The notes under the pieces are model-generated. The model searched no databases. It saw only the letters and a program-made list of their open reading frames with translations, and was not told the origin of the DNA. The translations under genes were made by a program, and so were the position numbers. Below, one piece after another: positions 27,601-37,549 of a stretch of DNA of 64,000 nucleotides (positions are counted from its first letter, which is position 1; the number at the start of each line of letters is the position of its first letter). The stretch covers positions 1,116,001-1,180,000 of the forward strand of contig NZ_CP014606.1 of the NCBI RefSeq assembly GCF_001584725.1, in the 5' to 3' direction. The DNA comes from an endosymbiont 'TC1' of Trimyema compressum. Its GTDB lineage: Bacteria; Bacillota; TC1.

Positions 27601-28462
27601 TATCCAATATCTCCTTTTCTCACGGCTTCAGTCAACTCCTTACTATAATAAGAAATTAAAATATCAGCACCACTACGAAAAATATTCGTTGCTGTTTCAC
27701 GCATTAAGCTATATTCATCTACTAACCCTGCTGCAGCCCCAGCTTTTATTAAAGCATATTCTCCACTTACACTATAAGCAGCCACTGGAACATTTGTATT
27801 ATTTTTTACTTCTCGTATAACATCTAAATAGGAAAGAGCAGGCTTAACCATAACCATATCTGCACCTTCCTCTATATCCATTTGAACCTCCTTTAAAGCT
27901 TCCCGACTGTTGTGGTAATCCATTTGATAAGTTTTTCTATTACCAAAGGAAGGCATAGACTTAGCAGCCTCTCTAAAAGGACAATAAAAACCTGAATTGT
28001 ATTTTGCAGTATAAGCTAAAATTGGCAACTCTTTAAAACCATGTTTATCTAAGTCAGCTCGGAGTACTTTAATACGACCATCCATCATATCCGAATGGCG
28101 CAACTATATCCGCTCCCGCTTGAGCATGAGAAAGAGCTACTCTAGATAACACCTCTAAAGTAGCATCATTATCAACATTTTGATTTTTGGATAATACCAC
28201 AATGACCATGATCTGTATATTCACACAAGCAAACATCTGAAATTAAATTAACTGAATCTCCATAAAACCCTTTTATTGTTCTTAAAGTATTTTGAATTAT
28301 GCCATCTTCTTTATATGCCTCTGTTCCTATGCTGTCTTTTTTTAGGGGAATTCCAAATAACATAAATGATGAAACCCCAACCTTTAGGCTTTCATCTATA
28401 ATTTTTCCAACAGTATCATAGCTGTAGTAAAATTGATTCTCCAATGAAGGTATCGGGCCATT
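27600..28462 (-). pseudogene. hemB: Porphobilinogen synthase, 5'-truncated and frameshifted
   Basis: Condenses two 5-aminolevulinates. Reading starts at PSLENQFYYSYDTVGKIIDE without the first about 50 residues. It continues [19 protein letters not shown], shifts to [21 protein letters not shown] and then to [37 protein letters not shown] and GADMVMVKPALSYLDVIREV. The Schiff-base lysine motif region is present (MVKPALSYLD). Its upstream end is joined directly to cbiO, so a deletion removed both the hemB start and the cbiO end. Confidence 0.9.
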
Positions 28463-28809
28463 TTTACTTCCTCTTCATCTAGTCCTAAATTCATAGCTCC
28501 AAAAGAAATATCTTTCCTCACACTGGCTGAAAAAAGTTGATCATCGGGATCCTGAAAAACAATACCTATGTTTCTTCTCAAATCTTTAATGGCTTTTTTA
28601 CTGTAGTTCATAGGCAGTCCATTTAGAAAAACCTCTCCAGAGTCAGGTCTTAAAATACCATTAAGATTAAGAAATAAAGTTGATTTCCCAGCCCCATTAC
28701 TACCTAATAAGCAAGTAATCTCTCCTTCATTTACTTTAATATTTACATTATCTAAGGCTTTTTCTTCACCATATGTATAATTTAAGTCATGCGCTTCTAA
28801 AACCACCAT
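28463..28809 (-). pseudogene. cbiO: Cobalt ECF transporter ATPase, 3'-truncated
   Basis: MVVLEAHDLNYTYGEEKALD starts a normal CbiO with Walker A LLGSNGAGKSTLFLNLNG and Q-loop IGIVFQDPDDQLFSASV. After GLDEEEVKMA the sequence becomes hemB. The ABC signature, Walker B and H-loop are all missing, so it cannot hydrolyse ATP. This lesion is a deletion of several hundred bases. Confidence 0.9.
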
Positions 28810-28811
28810 AA

Positions 28812-29606
28812 TAATATTCCTTCTCTACTAAGCCAACGCTAATGATTATAATAACCCAGAAAATATAATAAATATAAGACTGACCACTACTTTCATATTC
28901 ACCTACTAATAAAACCATATTACCTGTATAGCCTCTAGACTCTAGAGCATTAAAATCCTATCTGAGCGCTTAAATCCTCTTAGAAATAACATACTCCCTA
29001 AAGTACCTAAAGATTTTATACTATTTCTAAAAGTGTTATAGCCCATTCTTGAAGCTTGAGCCACATAAATTTTTTGGGATTCACTATAAACAATAAAAAT
29101 AAAACGATATATTAATTCCATTAAAATTCCATTAACTCAATAACAATAGAAGAAATTCTCCATTTTTTTAATACGAATAAGATATCTTTTAACGGAGTCG
29201 TCAATGCTAAAAAATATATAGCACTTAAAGCAGCTAAAGATTTTAAGATTAAATTTAAACCAGATAACAAAGAATCTACTGTGAAACCATATACATTACC
29301 ACCAATAACACCACCTACTAAATAAGGTGAACCAAAAGGAATTTGAGTAAACATAATGGTTAATGTACCAATCAGCAAAAAAGTCATTGGAATGAGGAAA
29401 AGAGGGAAATAAATTTTCCCCTTCATCCCACCTTTAAATAAGGTTATGTAAATCATAGTCGCCAAGGTTAGAAGGCTAACTATGAAAGAAGAAAACCCAA
29501 TAGCTAATACTAAGAATACAAGACAAATACAAACCTTCAACTGAGGGTTAACTCTTAACATTTTAGATTCATAGGCGTATTTATCTATTCCTAACATTTT
29601 AATCAC
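28812..29606 (-). pseudogene. cbiQ: Cobalt ECF transporter membrane protein, frameshifted
   Basis: MLGIDKYAYESKMLRVNPQL and several helices (CICLVFLVLAIGFSSFIVSL, LKSLAALSAIYFLALTTPL) run to WRISSIVIELMEF. The conserved coupling motif then continues in another frame (YRFIFIVYSESQKIYVAQAS, RMGYNTFRNSIKSLGTLGSM), followed by further shifts around RGFKRSD. The ATPase-coupling segment is therefore split. The ATG overlaps the cbiN stop. Confidence 0.87.
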
Positions 29607-29896
29607 TCAACATCCTTTTCTTTTTTATGTCGACCCACCATATTGCCAATTATATAGCCAATTACACCAGCGCCAATTGCTGCCTGTAAGGCAAATAATA
29701 GAGATTCTATTTCTCCACTAGCAGGTTCAATAATTGGCTCAAACCAAACTTCATAATCTGGATTGACTTCAATTATAGCTTCTTCAGCTAAACCATCAGC
29801 TCCTTCAAAAGCACTATTATTTAAAACTAATAAAGGCACTAAACATATTAAAATTGTTGTCAAAATTAGCAAAGTATTTTTTAACCATAATTTCAT
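29603..29896 (-). CDS. cbiN: Cobalt transport protein CbiN
   Basis: A small auxiliary subunit of the CbiMNQO cobalt transporter. It has two membrane helices (TLLILTTILICLVPLLVLNN and ALQAAIGAGVIGYIIGNMVG) around a short external region with NPDYEVWFEPI. The 97 residues are intact and overlap cbiQ by four bases. It is the only unbroken gene of this transporter, so it probably has no role left. Confidence 0.88.
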   Translation of the reverse strand: MKLWLKNTLLILTTILICLVPLLVLNNSAFEGADGLAEEAIIEVNPDYEVWFEPIIEPASGEIESLLFALQAAIGAGVIGYIIGNMVGRHKKEKDVE

Positions 29897-29900
29897 TTTT

Positions 29901-30653
29901 CTACTCCTGCACTAAGCCTAATGCTTTTAATTCTTTATTGCTATATTTTGCCAATAAATTAAAAATCACTACTGTTAAAAGGCCTTCACAAACTGCAATA
30001 GGTATTTGCGTTAAAGCAAAAATCCCCATAAATTTTCCTAATGAAAATAAAAAACCAGCTGTTGGATCTGGAAAAGCTAGCGCCAATTGCAATGACGTTA
30101 CTACATAAGTAGCCAAATCACCAGCAAAAGCAGCGAAGAATACACCTATACCTATAAACCCGCCACCGAGCTTCCTCACAAGCTTATAGACACCGTAAGC
30201 AACAAATGGTCCTACTATAGCCATGGAAAAAACATTAGCACCTAAAGTTGTCAAACCACCATGAACTAATAAAAAGGCTTGAAATAAAAGGACAATAGTG
30301 CCTAAAATAGACATAGCTGATGGTCCAAATATGACAGATCCTACACCTACTCCTGTTGGATGAGAGCAACTACCTGTAACTGAAGGAAGCTTTAATGCTG
30401 ATAAAACAAACATAAATGCTCCTGATATTGCCAATAATGTAATATTCTTCCTGTTTTCTTGCAAAGAACGCTTAATAGAAAAATCCTGCTACAATAAATG
30501 GAATACATAAGGCAAACCAACTAATACACCATACAGGTGAAAGATAGCCTTCCATAATATGCATTGCTGACACATTACTCCCTGGTAAAAATAAAAATAA
30601 TGCTAGGGTAATTGATAAAAATATACAAATTCTTTCTGATAGTGTTTTTTCAT
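29901..30653 (-). pseudogene. cbiM: Cobalt transporter substrate-binding subunit, frameshifted
   Basis: The mature N-terminus AMHIMEGYLSPVWCISWF, where Met/His bind cobalt, lies in a different frame from both the start (MKKTLSERI, 30653, one A in the A-run) and the long 187-residue part ([60 protein letters not shown]). Two small indels, at about 30640 and 30480, separate it from an intact CbiM. Confidence 0.87.
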
Positions 30654-30678
30654 TTTATCCTCCTTAAATTAGCTAAAT

Positions 30679-30711
30679 AAAAAACCTCTTTTCAAATGAA
30701 AAGAGGTTTTT
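30679..30711 (-). terminator. Riboswitch expression-platform terminator
   Basis: On the minus strand AAAAACCTCTTTTC...GAAAAGAGGTTTTTT forms a strong stem with a U-tail, between the cobalamin aptamer and the cbiM start. It fits transcription termination when cobalamin is bound. Confidence 0.8.
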
Positions 30712-30810
30712 GCTTAAGTGACATTGTGTAAATTGTATACTTTATACCCTTAAAAAATTACACTTCACTGCAACAATACCTCCTTCCTAAATATTATTTT
30801 ATTGCATAAT

Positions 30811-30950
30811 CTTCAGTATGTCTTCTGGCTTACATATCATCTTTCATCTACCTTCCCATTCCAAATAGAACAGTGGTTTTATTAGACTTCATCAATGCTT
30901 ACAGCAGCGGAGGCTGAAACGGGTTCACACCGTTTTCCCTTAAACTGAAA
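30811..30950 (-). ncRNA. Cobalamin riboswitch
   Basis: Minus-strand RNA shows the conserved order GGGAA, GGTGTGAACCC, the B12 box neighbourhood CAGCCTCCGCTGCTGTAAGC, GATGAAG, CCACTG, GGGAAGG, GATGA and AAGCCAGAAGAC. TTTCAGT and ACTGAAG close P1. It controls the downstream cbiM-N-Q-O/hem/cbi operon. The aptamer looks complete although most genes under it are broken. Confidence 0.93.
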
Positions 30951-31040
30951 ATTTTACTATTCAATTTTTATTTAATCTCATTATAGTTTATCTAACTATC
31001 TATTACAATAGATGTAAAAATATTTGTAATATGTTCTAAA

Positions 31041-32375
31041 CTATTGAATTATTTTTGCTAAATCTTTTACAATACTCTCTATTTCTTCTAAGTTTTCACC
31101 TTCGGCCATAATGCGAATGAGAGATTCTGTACCAGATGGTCTTACTAAAATACGACTCCTATTCTCAAGTGTTTTACCAGCTTCCTCTATTGCTTTTTTA
31201 AAGGCTACATTATTTAAGGCTTCCTCTTTATTAGCTACTTTAACATTTCTCAGTGTTTGAGGATAGATTTTCATTTGGTCCGCCAATGTTGATAGTTTTT
31301 GCTTTTTCTCTTTCATGACTTTCATTAACATTAAAGCAGTTAATAAGCCATCACCAGTTGTATTGTATTCTTTAAAAATAATATGGCCGGATTGTTCGCC
31401 GCCAAGGATTGCATCTCTTTTAACCATTTCCTCTAGTACATAGCGATCCCCAACGCCTGTGGCTGAGTAATCAATATCTCTTTCTTCACAAAACTTACGC
31501 AATCCTAAATTACTCATAACTGTACCAACAAGGAGATTATTTTTAAGTTCGCCTTTTTCCTTTAAGTAGCCAGCGCAAATTGCCATAATTTGATCTCCGT
31601 CTACTACTCTACCTAGCTCATCAACAGCAAGCATTCGATCAGCATCACCATCATGGGCAATTCCAATATCCGCTTTACATTGAATAACACGATCTCTTAA
31701 GTTTTCCATATGGGTAGAGCCACAGTCCTCATTAATATTTATGCCATTAGGTTCATCAGAAATAGAAATGAGAGAAGCAGGTTCTAATGATCTTAAAATA
31801 TTAGGCATTACATTTGATGCAGCTCCATTAGCATTGTCTACAACTATATTCAGTCCCTCTAAAGTATCATTGAATATTTTTTTTAAATAAGCTTCGTAAA
31901 TACCTTTGCCTTTATGTAAATAAATAAGATGACCTACATCTTTACCAGTTGGTCTTGGCATAATATCTTCTTCATCATTTAATAAATAAGATTCAATTTC
32001 TGCTTCAATTTCATCTGATAACTTAAATCCATATTGATTAAAAAATTTAATTCCATTATCCTGCATCGGATTATGACTGGCAGAAATCACAGCACCTGCT
32101 TGAGCTTTCAAATGTCGTGTTAAATAAGCAATTCCTGGTGTTGGTAATACACCTAGATGATAAACACTTACACCACGAGAACAAATTCCTGCTGCCAAAG
32201 CTGACTCTAACATGTCACCAGAAATACGAGTGTCTTTTCCAATTGTAATTACAGGATCTTCATAATCACTTGCTAATACGTGTGCAACTGCACGACCAAG
32301 TTTAAAAGCCATTTCAGGTGTTAAATCTTTATTGGCAATCCCTCTAATTCCATCTGTTCCAAAAAATTTTCCCAT
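31041..32375 (-). CDS. glmM: Phosphoglucosamine mutase
   Basis: Makes glucosamine-1-phosphate for UDP-GlcNAc. MGKFFGTDGIRGIANKDLTP opens the protein, the phosphoserine loop is ISASHNPMQDNGIKF, the metal loop IAHDGDADRMLAVD, the sugar loop GGEQSGHIIFK, and the phosphate loop RPSGTESLIRIMAEG. The 444 residues are full length and it ends with TAG at the expected place. Essential and intact. Confidence 0.95.
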   Translation of the reverse strand: MGKFFGTDGIRGIANKDLTPEMAFKLGRAVAHVLASDYEDPVITIGKDTRISGDMLESALAAGICSRGVSVYHLGVLPTPGIAYLTRHLKAQAGAVISASHNPMQDNGIKFFNQYGFKLSDEIEAEIESYLLNDEEDIMPRPTGKDVGHLIYLHKGKGIYEAYLKKIFNDTLEGLNIVVDNANGAASNVMPNILRSLEPASLISISDEPNGININEDCGSTHMENLRDRVIQCKADIGIAHDGDADRMLAVDELGRVVDGDQIMAICAGYLKEKGELKNNLLVGTVMSNLGLRKFCEERDIDYSATGVGDRYVLEEMVKRDAILGGEQSGHIIFKEYNTTGDGLLTALMLMKVMKEKKQKLSTLADQMKIYPQTLRNVKVANKEEALNNVAFKKAIEEAGKTLENRSRILVRPSGTESLIRIMAEGENLEEIESIVKDLAKIIQ

Positions 32376-32481
32376 TCATATCACTCCTTTATTTTTAAAA
32401 GTTACTATGCGTAATTCTTCATACTTTATCTAAATATATATAAACTATTATACATGAATTCAGCTTCTTTTTCATCTGAAA

Positions 32482-32511
32482 AATATGGAAAGAATTAATT
32501 CTTTCCATATT
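32482..32511. terminator. Perfect palindrome after the 32566 gene
   Basis: AATATGGAAAGAATT followed at once by AATTCTTTCCATATT. It lies downstream of the small membrane gene on the minus strand and upstream of glmM, and could terminate or insulate. Confidence 0.6.
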
Positions 32512-32565
32512 ATATCTTATTCTATTTACATAAATAAGCCCATCATTTTCAAGTGATTATATTTA

Positions 32566-32970
32566 TCAACCCTTGTTAAAAACATTTCCCACTGATTCTA
32601 ATAGAGAAACAAAAAATTCTGTGCCTACCAGTGTAAAGAAAAATGTAAATGCTTGTATAAAAAAGAACTTTCGCAAATACCTGAATGACTTATCTTGATT
32701 ATCAACAGACTCCTTAACTCCATTGCCATTTTCCATAGCAACAACAGCTATTTTACAATCAATTAATGCTGAATAGGATAAATACCAACTAATCACAAAA
32801 ATTATTAACAGCACAATAATTAATAAATAGGGAGAAACAGCATAAGGAGAATTAATTGGCAGTTGTCGCTCTAAAAAGAAAGCTTCTTGGCTTCTCATAT
32901 AAGTAAAAGCTACATTAGAAAATATAACAAGAACCATAATCAATGGTGTTTTCTTAATAATCTTTAGCAT
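32566..32970 (-). CDS. Small membrane protein, unknown function
   Basis: I do not recognise a family. The 134 residues show about three hydrophobic helices: TPLIMVLVIFSNVAFTYM, YLLIIVLLIIFVISWYLSYS and FFFIQAFTFFFTLVGTEFF. AGGAGG lies 14 bases upstream, closer to another ATG out of frame (ATGAATGC), so the exact start is uncertain. It follows a broken membrane gene on the same strand, and the two probably formed a pair. Confidence 0.55.
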   Translation of the reverse strand: MLKIIKKTPLIMVLVIFSNVAFTYMRSQEAFFLERQLPINSPYAVSPYLLIIVLLIIFVISWYLSYSALIDCKIAVVAMENGNGVKESVDNQDKSFRYLRKFFFIQAFTFFFTLVGTEFFVSLLESVGNVFNKG

Positions 32971-32975
32971 TCATT

Positions 32976-33402
32976 CTATAGACCTCCTAACTGTATGGCT
33001 ATTCCACGTAGTAAATAAACCACACTAGAAAGGAAAGCAAATAATAAGAAAATATTCATTACGCGATTACTCCATATATTTTGTTCTACTGAAAAAATCC
33101 CAGAATATAATTTAGTTGCCTTATTTAATTGATAGCCCATAAATAGTATTAATATGCCTGCAACAATTGCTATTAATCCAATTAGAAAAAATACGGAGCT
33201 AAATACGGCATTGAAAAAAATTTCAATAGTGGATTATTTAAAAAATCCTTCCATACAGCTGGCAATGATTCAACTGGTAAAATATCTGGATTAGTCAAAA
33301 TATAAAATCCTAATGTTCCAAAACCATAAAGAAGGCTCCCGCCTCCGAATAAAAGCTGAAAAAGCCTAAAAAGCCTATACCTCTGTCCATACTCTGCACC
33401 AT
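32976..33402 (-). pseudogene. Small membrane protein, frameshifted, unknown function
   Basis: Fragments are RLFRLFQLLFGGGSLLYGFG, TLGFYILTNPDILPVESLPA, VWKDFLNNPLLKFFS and, in another frame, NAVFSSVFFLIGLIAIVAGI, LILFMGYQLNKATKLYSG and FLLFAFLSSVVYLLRGIA. Three membrane helices and two or more frameshifts. No family recognised. It begins just downstream of lacI. Confidence 0.6.
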
Positions 33403-33414
33403 TCTCCTACAACT

Positions 33415-34467
33415 TTATTTTCGTTTTCCTTTATTTGTTCCTGTAGTCTCTCTCACAACTAATTCTGCTTTGAGGGTCATTCTCTTAGGTGGTATTTTAC
33501 TACCTCTCTCAAATTTATCCATAATAGCTTCAGCTGCCAACGCACCTATTTGGTATCCTGGATAATTAATTGTTGTGACCGCTGGATAAATATGCTCTGT
33601 TTCTGGGAACCCATCATAGCCTACTATTGACATATTTTCACCAATTGTATAACCTGCTCTAATAGCACTGGATACAGCACCTAACGCAATTAAGTCAGAG
33701 CTACAGACTACAGCCGTAAAATCATCGCCTCTTTCCAAAAGCTGATTAAATCCTTCCGCACCACCAGTAATAGTAAAGCTTGTGTTAATAAAATAATTAT
33801 CCATAACTGGTAATTTTTTCTTTTCCAATGCAAAGCGAAAAGCATCTGTTCTTAACTGAGAATTATAGCTATAGGGAAGTCCTGAAATATGAGCAATTTT
33901 ACGATGATCTAAAGCATATAAATGATCAACTATTTGATCCATAGCATCATAATCATCAATTTCAAACTTATCAACTGTATTGGTTTTTTCTGCACGTTCA
34001 ACTATAGCAACAGGCATTCGTCTTGCTAATTGTGAAAAATCTAATAAAGAACCACACTGAGCAACAAAAATTGCCCCTTCTACTAATTTATCCGATAAAC
34101 TTAAAAAAGTCTTCTTTTCCACTTCTGGATTTTCATTAGAATTAAATAAAATCATATCTATTTTATTTGCATATAATGTTTCAAAAATCCCTCTAATTAC
34201 TTCCGCCAGTGCAGAGTTAACAATATTAGGTACCACAACCGCAACTTTATATAGCTGCTTTTTCCCTAGGGAACGAGCAGCTGGATTAGGCACATAATTT
34301 AATTCTGCAATCACCTCTAATATTCTTTGTTTTTTGTCTTCTTTAACTACTTCCTGGTTGTTTAATACTCTAGAGACTGTCGCAACAGAAACTCCTGCTC
34401 GTTTTGCAACTTCTTTAATCGTAGCTTTTCTTCTTTGGCTGTCTTTAATATTCATTTTGCAACCCAT
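33415..34467 (-). CDS. LacI-family transcriptional regulator (CcpA-like)
   Basis: DNA-binding repressor or activator. The helix-turn-helix is KATIKEVAKRAGVSVATVSR, and the hinge VPNPAARSLGKKQ matches the family. The periplasmic-binding-protein-like core (VAVVVPNIVNSALAEVIRGI, FTAVVCSSDLIALGAVSSA, MSIVGYDGFPETEHIYPAVT) follows. The 350 residues are intact. Its targets are not evident from the neighbours, which are membrane genes and a dead exporter. Confidence 0.9.
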   Translation of the reverse strand: MGCKMNIKDSQRRKATIKEVAKRAGVSVATVSRVLNNQEVVKEDKKQRILEVIAELNYVPNPAARSLGKKQLYKVAVVVPNIVNSALAEVIRGIFETLYANKIDMILFNSNENPEVEKKTFLSLSDKLVEGAIFVAQCGSLLDFSQLARRMPVAIVERAEKTNTVDKFEIDDYDAMDQIVDHLYALDHRKIAHISGLPYSYNSQLRTDAFRFALEKKKLPVMDNYFINTSFTITGGAEGFNQLLERGDDFTAVVCSSDLIALGAVSSAIRAGYTIGENMSIVGYDGFPETEHIYPAVTTINYPGYQIGALAAEAIMDKFERGSKIPPKRMTLKAELVVRETTGTNKGKRK

Positions 34468-34529
34468 CCAATCTTATATTATTCTCTATATTGCAATTTT
34501 CAGCAATGTCATTTCCATTTGCAGAATTC

Positions 34530-36960
34530 CTATTCCTGCTTCAATGCTTCAGATAAAGATATTCTTCTTAAGTTTCTTCTAGAAATGAATAGACAAGCGA
34601 AATAAACAATTAGCAGTATAACTAAACCAATAACTACTTGAATCCAAGTAATAGACACAGGAAAAGCAATACTCATTACTTTTGCTAAATAGCTCATCAA
34701 ACCTTTTAGTAGAAATATACCAGCTACAACTGAAAGGAAGTAGACAACTACTACTATAGGTGTATATATATTTAATAGAATAGATGAAATTTCTTTTTCT
34801 TCATATCCTAGAACTTTCATTAAGGAAATAATCCTTTTATTCTATTCAATAACCAAATTAGAAATAATAATCAGTATGGCTACAGCAATCACAGAGCCCA
34901 CAATTACAAAGACCAACACAACTTGCTGTGTAATATTTATAAAAATAATCATATTCTCTTTTAAATCATCAATGTTAAAAACTGATTTAATTAAGGAGTC
35001 TTCATCAGAACTAGGATAATCCAATGTATATTTTCCATTGAAAATATCAGCATCAAATCCGAGGATATCATTAACTCTATCTTTATCATAGTAGATAATA
35101 GGACCATTAAATTAAGCATTTATGCCCACAACAGGTATTTCAATAATTTCCGTATTATCATTAACCTCTACTACAAATGATAATGCATCCCCAATTTTAA
35201 TATCATAGAGCATTTGATACATTTCATTAATGACTAGCCCTTCTTTAAGATAACCATTTAAGGGCTCACCCTTACTATTTTTAAGGACCAACAATTCTCC
35301 TTCAGGTAAAATGCCTGTAATAAACTGTTTTTTAGTTTGGGTCTCAATATCAGGAACTTCAATTATTCTTTCTTCACTCCCTCGAGTAAGTAAAACAGGT
35401 TTTAAATTGCTTTTAGTAATAGGTTCTTCCCCAGCTTTTAGGATTACCTTATCTTTATTGACCTTTTGGTTATAAGTCACTTCATAATTGAAATTAGAAC
35501 CTTGAAATGTATCATCTACAGCCTTGGTAAACATTGTAGCAACAATAAAACTAAATGTAATTAAAATACCTACACTGAAAATAGCAACGGCTACAGCAAA
35601 TAGCTTTCCTATAGAGCGAAATGCTAATGAGTATTTAAATCTACTTTTAAATGGTAAGGGTTTAAGTATTTTATTAATCAATCTGCTAAACCTGTTAACC
35701 TTAAGATGATTGCCCTCTGTTAATAGCTCTAAAGGTTTTTATTAATTAATTGTATACAGGATAAATAAGTGAGTAAAACTAGAGCAATTAATGGAATACT
35801 TACTACCATAATTACATAGTAAATATTAAGAGGTTCCTTAACAAAAGGTATATTAAAATAACCCCTGTAAAAATTAAGTAAATACGGGTAGAGTAAGTAA
35901 CCAAAAATTATACCTATAACTGATCCTGTAATTGAAATAATAATTGGATAAACTAAATAACTATTGGCAATTTTAAATGGGCTATATCCTAAAGCTTTTA
36001 AAACACCAATTTGTTTTCGTTCGCCATTAATTCGTTTCCGCACTATTAACACAATTATTATAGCTGTAATCAGTAATAGAAAAGTAACAAAAACATTAGA
36101 AATAACTTTATCCGCTTTAATCTCTAAATCAACTGAACTTATAGTAATAATTTCACTTCCTAGTGCAATAAATTTAAATGCTTCATCATTTTTCATTTCT
36201 TTTAAAACATCTGTTGACGGAATGCCATCAATAAAATGACCTATAAAGAAACTAACTTTATCCCCTTTGAAAGTATTAATGCCCTCTTCTGTTAAGTAGG
36301 CTGCCGATTTAGTTTTATAATCATAGAGGGGGCTTTTCATAGAAATAATAGGATATATATAGTTGGGTGCATAAGCTAATCCAACAACAGTATAATTAAC
36401 ACCATTAATCTCAATCTTTGACCCTACTGTTAGATTATTGGCTTCAGCAAATAAATCAGTTAGAGTAATTTCAGTTCCAGTTTCTGGTAAACGGCCATCC
36501 ATTAAATAGGGAATATTAATATTCTTATTAATTTCAATGCCCTTAATATTAAATGTTTCACCTTCTTTTTTAAAAGCGGTTTCAACTTCTTTTCTTAACT
36601 CAAAATTAAAACCATATTCTTTTCCCAATTCAGCTGCTCTTTTCTCACTATATGGCTTTAAATCTATATTATATTTTAAAATCAATTCGCTAAAAGGCAT
36701 TGAAGTTAATTCAATTGGATTAATCTGATACTGGGTAGCAATCTCCTTAATTTCATCTTCAGTTAAAATTAAATTAGGGTAGAATATTAAATCAGCCACC
36801 TGTTGATTTTCTCTATAGGATTCACTTGTATTTCTAATACTATCAGAGTTCATATTGAAACCAACAAAAATAGCAATAGAAAGGCTGAGTAGCAAAACTA
36901 CGCCTAGTAAAATTGCACTTTCTTTTTGAAAGCATCCCTTAAAACATTTTTAATTAACAT
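34530..36960 (-). pseudogene. Large FtsX-type ABC permease, broken (set 1)
   Basis: Part of an ABC efflux pump with two FtsX domains. MLIKNVLRDAFKKK starts at 36960 and breaks at once. A long frame (35729-36895) carries the extracellular region and the first FtsX core (RKRINGERKQIGVLKALGYS). Frame 35112-35681 continues (PLPFKSRFKYSLAFRSIGKL). Short frames at 34842 and 34530 hold the last FtsX core, ending LRRISLSEALKQE. At least four frameshifts. It overlaps the ATPase gene upstream. Confidence 0.85.
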
Positions 36961-36980
36961 TTAACATTCTGTACTCCTAA

Positions 36981-37536
36981 TTATGCCCACTTTATATCTT
37001 CTGTATTTAATATTACTTGATTGTTTTCCTCTTTTGCAATCCTACCACTATTCATATGAATAACTTGATTACCTAACGCACTAATTGCTGGATTATGAGT
37101 AATAATTAAAATAGTAGTACCGAATTCTTTATTTACATTTTGAAGAATAGAAAGGACTTTTTTACCCATTTCTTCATCTAGAGCTCCTGTAGGCTCATCA
37201 CAAAAAAGCACTTTAGGTTTTTCGCTAAGGCTCTGGCAATAGAAACTCTCTGTTGTTGTCCGCCACTTAACTGATAAGGAAATTTATTGCGTTCTTCATA
37301 CATTTCAACTGATTTTAAAATAGCATCAATATCAACTTTTTCTTTTGATAAATTTGAGCCTACTTCAATATTTTCATATACACTAAGATTAAGTAAAAGA
37401 TGGTAGGATTGAAAAATAAAACCAATAGTATCTCTTCTAAAATGTGTCAACTGATTATCGGAATAATTGGAAAATAGGTTTCTATTTCGCCTACTTTATA
37501 TACTTTAGTAACATTATGCAATTCAATTAAACTCAT
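36981..37536 (-). pseudogene. ABC efflux ATPase lacking Walker A (set 1)
   Basis: LolD/MacB-type ATPase partner of the flanking permeases. It begins MSLIELHNVTKVYKVGEIET and then jumps to YSDNQLTHFRRDTIGFIFQS, losing the roughly 45 residues that contain the Walker A loop. Further on are YQLSGGQQQRVSIARALAKN (signature), a frameshift near 37200, FCDEPTGALDEEMGKK (Walker B) and ILIITHNPAISALG (H-loop). It is dead by deletion as well as frameshift. Confidence 0.88.
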
Positions 37537-37549
37537 AAATTCTATCCTC

